64,000 bases of DNA, from contig JAUNKN010000003.1 in assembly GCA_030532685.1 (NCBI GenBank), positions 1 to 64,000 of the forward strand, written 5' to 3'. Shown here in pieces: positions 60,973 to 64,000 of this stretch. The notes under the pieces were generated by a model, which saw nothing but the letters and a program-made list of their open reading frames with translations, had not been told where the DNA came from and did not search any database. The translations under genes and the position numbers were made by a program. The DNA comes from Bacteroidales bacterium (GTDB taxonomy: Bacteria > Bacteroidota > Bacteroidia > Bacteroidales > Bacteroidaceae). Every line of letters starts with the position of its first letter. The first letter of the stretch is position 1.

Positions 60973-61404
60973 ATGCAACACACCTTCTCGCATGCCATGC
61001 GCGTGCGCGACTACGAATGCGACATTCAAGGCATCGTCAACAATGCCATTTATCAACACTACACTGAGCACTGCCGTCACGTGTTTATCGAAAGCCTCGG
61101 CATCTCCTTTGCTGCGCTCCACGAGCAGGGCATCGATGTGATGGTGGCCAATCTCGAAATGCGCTACAAGGCTTCATTGCGTCCTCGCGATCGCTTCGAG
61201 GTGCGCTTGGCCGTCGAAAAGCAAGGCCTGCGCTATGTGTTCCATCAAGATATCGTGCGCACCATCGATCCCGAACGCGCCGAGAAAGACCCCTCCTATG
61301 CCAAGGAGGTGCTCTGCGTGAGAGCCAAGACCGATATCATTTCGGTGGTGAATGGTCGTTTGTCTAATTGTCCCGAACTGAACCAGCTGCTCGGAGTAGA
61401 GTAG
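60973..61404 (+). CDS. Acyl-CoA thioesterase (4HBT hotdog fold, YbgC/FadM type)
   Basis: 143 aa. Begins with the hotdog signature VRDYECDIQGIVNNAIYQHY (Asp12-like acid before the long helix), then EHCRHVFIESLGI, RYKASLRPRDRFEVRLAVEK and a final VNGRLSNCPEL. Hydrolyses acyl-CoA thioesters; chain length not predictable. It follows lepB at 98 nt and could be cotranscribed. Confidence 0.88.
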   Translation: MQHTFSHAMRVRDYECDIQGIVNNAIYQHYTEHCRHVFIESLGISFAALHEQGIDVMVANLEMRYKASLRPRDRFEVRLAVEKQGLRYVFHQDIVRTIDPERAEKDPSYAKEVLCVRAKTDIISVVNGRLSNCPELNQLLGVE

Positions 61405-61437
61405 TCTTGGAGCTGTCCATGTGGCTCGCTCCTCGTT

Positions 61438-61473
61438 CTGCGTCCCACACAGAAAATTCTGCGTGGGACGCAG
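61438..61473. repeat. Palindromic module, copy G
   Basis: CTGCGTCCCAC (61438-61448) and GTGGGACGCAG (61463-61473) form a perfect 11-bp stem; the loop itself contains CAGAAAATTCTG. A degenerate TTCCCACGAAG follows. It starts 34 nt after the thioesterase stop, so it may also terminate transcription. Confidence 0.8.
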
Positions 61474-61576
61474 GATTTTCCTCTTCCCACGAAGAAATCG
61501 CAGTGTCCCACTCTCCGGTCGATGTTTGGAGCTGTGAGGAGTGTAGCACGCTTTGCGCTTCTTCATGCTTCATCTC

Positions 61577-61864
61577 TCGCGCGCGCGTGCGCGCGCTTCC
61601 CACCTAATAAGTGTGTTTTTGGGCTTCTTTCTTCCATTTTTTTTGCTTAATGTTCTGACAGTGAGCGAAATGTCTTGTGGAAGTGAAAGCAAAATTTCTT
61701 TCCACAAAGCTACATCCTTCCATGCTCCATGTGCAAGAGGGAGGATGGAGGTGATTACGCTTGCTTCCATACTTTAAGGTTCTGATTTTTAGAATCTTGT
61801 GTCGTTTGTGGAAGTAGTGGAGGTAAAAAACAACGATATTAAAAGGTAGCGCGCACGCGCGCGA
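61577..61864. repeat. Z-TIR element, copy G
   Basis: About 288 bp. Left arm: CGCGCGCGCGTGCGCGCGC (61578-61596), CACCTAATAAG, a T-run, and CTTCTTTCTTCCA. Interior: TTGTGGAAGTGAAAGC and CTTTCCACAAAGC. Right arm: TTGTGGAAGTAGTGGAGGTA, ATTAAAAGG, and GCGCGCACGCGCGCG (61849-61863). ybeY starts 31 bp later with no visible promoter between. Confidence 0.82.
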
Positions 61865-61895
61865 AGCCTTCTTCTTTTTCTCTTTCTCTTTCTCG

Positions 61896-62306
61896 ATGAT
61901 TACGTACAATAGCCTTTCCCTTCCACTCCCCCCCATTGTTCAATCCACAACCACGGCTTGGGTGCGTCGCGTGGTGCAAAGTCATGGCCTTGTTTTGGGC
62001 GATGTAAACTACATTTTCTGCACCGACGAGGAAATTCTCGATATCAATCGCCGCTACCTCCAGCATGACTATTATACCGATATCATCACTTTTGACTATT
62101 CGGCCCGTGGTATTCTTTCGGGCGACCTCTACATTTCGCTCGAAACCGTAGCGAGCAATGCTGAGCTGTTCCGAAAAGACCCTAAAGAAGAGTTGGACCG
62201 CGTCTTGATACATGGGGTGCTCCACCTCGTGGGAATCAACGACAAAGGCCCTGGAGAACGCGAGATTATGGAACAGGAGGAGAATAAAGCTCTGGCTTTG
62301 AGATAA
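61896..62306 (+). CDS. ybeY: Endoribonuclease YbeY
   Basis: 136 aa. Zinc-dependent RNase in 16S rRNA 3' maturation and ribosome quality control. Core motif HGVLHLVG at 106-113 gives two metal His (H106, H110); the third position, His in the common HGxLHLxGYDH, is D116 here (GIND). The rest fits: DITFDYS, and the EEILDINRRYLQHDYYTDII block. Bacteroidota forms vary at that position. Start ATG lies just after repeat copy G. Confidence 0.93.
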   Translation: MITYNSLSLPLPPIVQSTTTAWVRRVVQSHGLVLGDVNYIFCTDEEILDINRRYLQHDYYTDIITFDYSARGILSGDLYISLETVASNAELFRKDPKEELDRVLIHGVLHLVGINDKGPGEREIMEQEENKALALR

Positions 62307-62535
62307 TTTGAAGCCAATCGCCGACAAAATCTATATCGTTTTGGGCGTACGAAAATTTCTTTGTACACTTGCCCACATGAGGTGTTTTCTAAAAGTCTCA
62401 TCGCACGAGAAAGGAATGAGGCAAATGGTTGATGAACATCGCCAAATAGATGGCCACTGCGGTGCTCTTGTCCTCCCTCTTCAGTGATATTGAAGGGTGA
62501 GAGTGGCGTCTTTATGTCCGCACCCTATTGGCTGT

Positions 62536-62745
62536 ATGGAGTACACCCTTTATCGGGCTATTGCTCACAAAAGCTCCCAAAGAGGACAGTCCTCAAGTCA
62601 AGAAAAAACAACATCAAAAGCAGAAAATGATACGGGCGCAATTGTCATGGCTGTTAGGTTCATCGTGATCGCCTGCGTTGGAGGACTCTGTTTCTACATC
62701 TATAACCGCAACGAACTCAAAAATCAAGAACACGAACAGGATTGA
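62536..62745 (+). CDS. Possible small single-pass membrane protein
   Basis: 69 codons from ATG 62536 (a GTG at 62497 and an ATG at 62647 are alternatives). The C-terminal part has one hydrophobic segment, MAVRFIVIACVGGLCFYIYN, followed by a polar tail NELKNQEHEQD. A terminator at 62843 supports some transcript here. No family recognised and coding status is uncertain. Confidence 0.3.
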   Translation: MEYTLYRAIAHKSSQRGQSSSQEKTTSKAENDTGAIVMAVRFIVIACVGGLCFYIYNRNELKNQEHEQD

Positions 62746-62839
62746 GTCGCAGTGCGTGCAGGGGAAAGTGTTGTGTTTACACACCACATTTTTCACTCTA
62801 CACGACGAAAACTTACTTTATCTGCACACATCTATTAAA

Positions 62840-62871
62840 AAAGGGTGAAAGGCTTGGCCTTTCGCCCTTTG
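62840..62871 (+). terminator. Terminator upstream of topA
   Basis: AAAGGGTGAAAGGC pairs with GCCTTTCGCCCTTT (one G-T pair), loop TTG. It ends the transcript coming from the ybeY side. Confidence 0.8.
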
Positions 62872-62884
62872 TGCTGTAATTTTG
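62854..62884 (+). promoter_or_regulatory. Promoter of topA
   Basis: TTGG (62854-62857), 19-bp spacer, TAATTTTG (62877-62884), 18 bp before the start; overlaps the terminator stem. Confidence 0.6.
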
Positions 62885-62902
62885 CACCCAAATACACCGA
62901 CT

Positions 62903-64000
62903 ATGCAAAAGAACTTAGTGATTGTGGAGAGCCCCGCTAAGGCCAAGACCATTGAGAAATTCCTCGGGGAGGATTTTCGCGTCATGTCGAGCTATGGGCA
63001 TATCCGCGATTTAGAGAAGAAAGATTTTGGAGTAGACCTCAATAGTTTTCAGCCCAAATACGAAATACCCAAAGAAAAGGCCGCTGTGGTCAAGGATTTG
63101 AGAGCCGCGGCCAAGAAAGCCGAGACCATTTGGTTGGCTTCCGATGAAGACCGCGAGGGAGAAGCCATCAGTTGGCACCTGGCCGAAGTCTTGCAGCTCG
63201 ATCCTAAATCGGCACGTCGCATCGTGTTTCACGAAATCACGCAACCTGCCATTCTTCACGCCATTGAGCATCCGCGCACCATCGATCTCAATCTGGTAGA
63301 TGCTCAGCAAGCTCGCCGTGTGTTGGATCGTTTGGTGGGTTTCAAAATTAGCCCCGTCTTGTGGCGCAAGGTACGCCCCAGTCTTTCGGCTGGGCGTGTG
63401 CAGAGTGTTACGGTGCGGCTCATCGTAGAGCGCGAGCGCGAAATTCAGGCTTTCCAAAGTCAAAGCAGCTATCGTGTGGTGGCTCATTTTGCGCTCCCCG
63501 AAGGTAGCACGAAAAAGAGTAGTTTCAAGGCCGAGTTGAACCATCGATTTGACACGCAAGAGGAGGCCGAGGCTTTCCTGCGCCACTGTCAGAGCGCCGA
63601 CTTTAAGATAGCTACGATTGCCACCAAGCCTTCCAAGCGTTCGCCAGCGCCTCCCTTTACGACTTCTACTTTGCAGCAAGAGGCTGCGCGCAAATTGGGA
63701 TTCCCCGTAGCCACGACGATGCGTGTGGCACAGAGCCTTTACGAGAGTGGTCGCATCACCTACATGCGTACCGACTCGATGAACCTTTCGCAGCTCTGTC
63801 TTAATACGGCTGCCACGGCCATTGAGCAAACGATGGGCAAGGAGTACCACAAGCGTCGCAACTATACGACCAAATCCAAAGGGGCACAGGAGGCACACGA
63901 GGCTATTCGTCCCACCTACATCGACCAGCAGAAGATAGAGGGCACGAGCCAAGAAAAACGTCTGTACGACCTGATTTGGAAGCGCACGATCGCTTCGCAA
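62903..64000 (+). CDS. topA: DNA topoisomerase I (partial, runs off the window)
   Basis: First 366 codons, open to the window end. TOPRIM domain starts LVIVESPAKAKTIEKFLGED and has ASDEDREGEAISWHLAE; the active-site Tyr287 is in SGRITYMRTDSMNLS. Type IA enzyme that relaxes negative supercoils. With gyrB it puts both opposing supercoiling activities in the same window, along with the Z-DNA-prone repeats. Confidence 0.96.
   Translation, partial: MQKNLVIVESPAKAKTIEKFLGEDFRVMSSYGHIRDLEKKDFGVDLNSFQPKYEIPKEKAAVVKDLRAAAKKAETIWLASDEDREGEAISWHLAEVLQLDPKSARRIVFHEITQPAILHAIEHPRTIDLNLVDAQQARRVLDRLVGFKISPVLWRKVRPSLSAGRVQSVTVRLIVEREREIQAFQSQSSYRVVAHFALPEGSTKKSSFKAELNHRFDTQEEAEAFLRHCQSADFKIATIATKPSKRSPAPPFTTSTLQQEAARKLGFPVATTMRVAQSLYESGRITYMRTDSMNLSQLCLNTAATAIEQTMGKEYHKRRNYTTKSKGAQEAHEAIRPTYIDQQKIEGTSQEKRLYDLIWKRTIASQ

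Larger units (their letters stand above)
62307..62902. other. 596-bp region between ybeY and topA
   Basis: Holds at most one small membrane ORF (listed separately), a terminator and the topA promoter. No repeat copy is present and nothing else is recognised. Confidence 0.5.

Noticed and set aside
62339..62363. Promoter-like TTTTGG and TTTCTTTG after ybeY
   Set aside because: Spacing is only about 11 bp and the -7 lacks the TA start.

Overview
The window looks like a chromosomal segment from a Bacteroidales bacterium. Promoters have the Bacteroidota form (TTTG near -33, TAnnTTTG near -7) and starts lack a strong Shine-Dalgarno. Typical families are present: DUF2851, WbqC-like, DUF2723, Bacteroidota-type FtsL and secreted proteins ending in a short YDLSGRRV...KGIYI...GKKV tail. 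That tail style and the short YIxPQMEC-type ORFs are most like Prevotellaceae or Porphyromonadaceae; I cannot name the genus.

Layout. 1-1358 has no convincing gene but holds promoter-like signals and a long inverted repeat. 1359-5528 is a secreted metzincin protease, convergent with recO. 6598-8311 holds tRNA-Glu, rpsT and ruvB. 9291-18592 is a division/wall operon (rsmH, ftsL-like, ftsI, murE, mraY, murD, ftsW) that stops at a terminator after ftsW, without mraZ or murG-murC-ftsQAZ. 18690-28524 holds a cyclophilin, a U32 protein, WbqC-like and DUF2851 proteins, a GH2 beta-galactosidase and a beta-barrel protein. 29490-31475 is gyrB. 31525-38766 is an AT-richer island with two paralogous ~1030-aa secreted proteins, each followed 37 nt later by a microprotein, plus a third microprotein. 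38912-46540 holds a DUF2723 membrane protein, a NodB deacetylase, queG and comM. 46973-58437 is mostly minus strand: a secreted protein, pepP, dusB, a CPBP protease, ribF, a HAD protein, a thioredoxin-fold lipoprotein without cysteines in its active-site loop, an OmpA/TPR-like lipoprotein, lgt and ychF. 58601-64000 holds dapB, lepB, a thioesterase, ybeY and the start of topA.

The most unusual signal is intergenic. Seven long intergenic regions carry a 270-355 bp element (copies A-G) with ~60-bp imperfect terminal inverted repeats. Each arm runs from an outer alternating purine-pyrimidine tract (Z-DNA-prone, GCGCGCACGCGCGC type), through a CCTATAAGGG-like box and an A/T run, to an inner TGGAAGCAATGGAAGT box. 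In six copies (B-G) a palindromic CTACGTGGGACGCAG-type module sits on the side away from the downstream gene. In four of these (B, C, E, F) a GGTATACATACCTG box follows the upstream stop codon. All six lie between genes transcribed in the same direction. I see no transposase. This could be a MITE-like family or a structural/topological element; I do not recognise it as described.

The second candidate system is the tandem [secreted ~1030-aa protein + 37 nt + 53-56 aa microprotein] unit with its own promoter and terminator.
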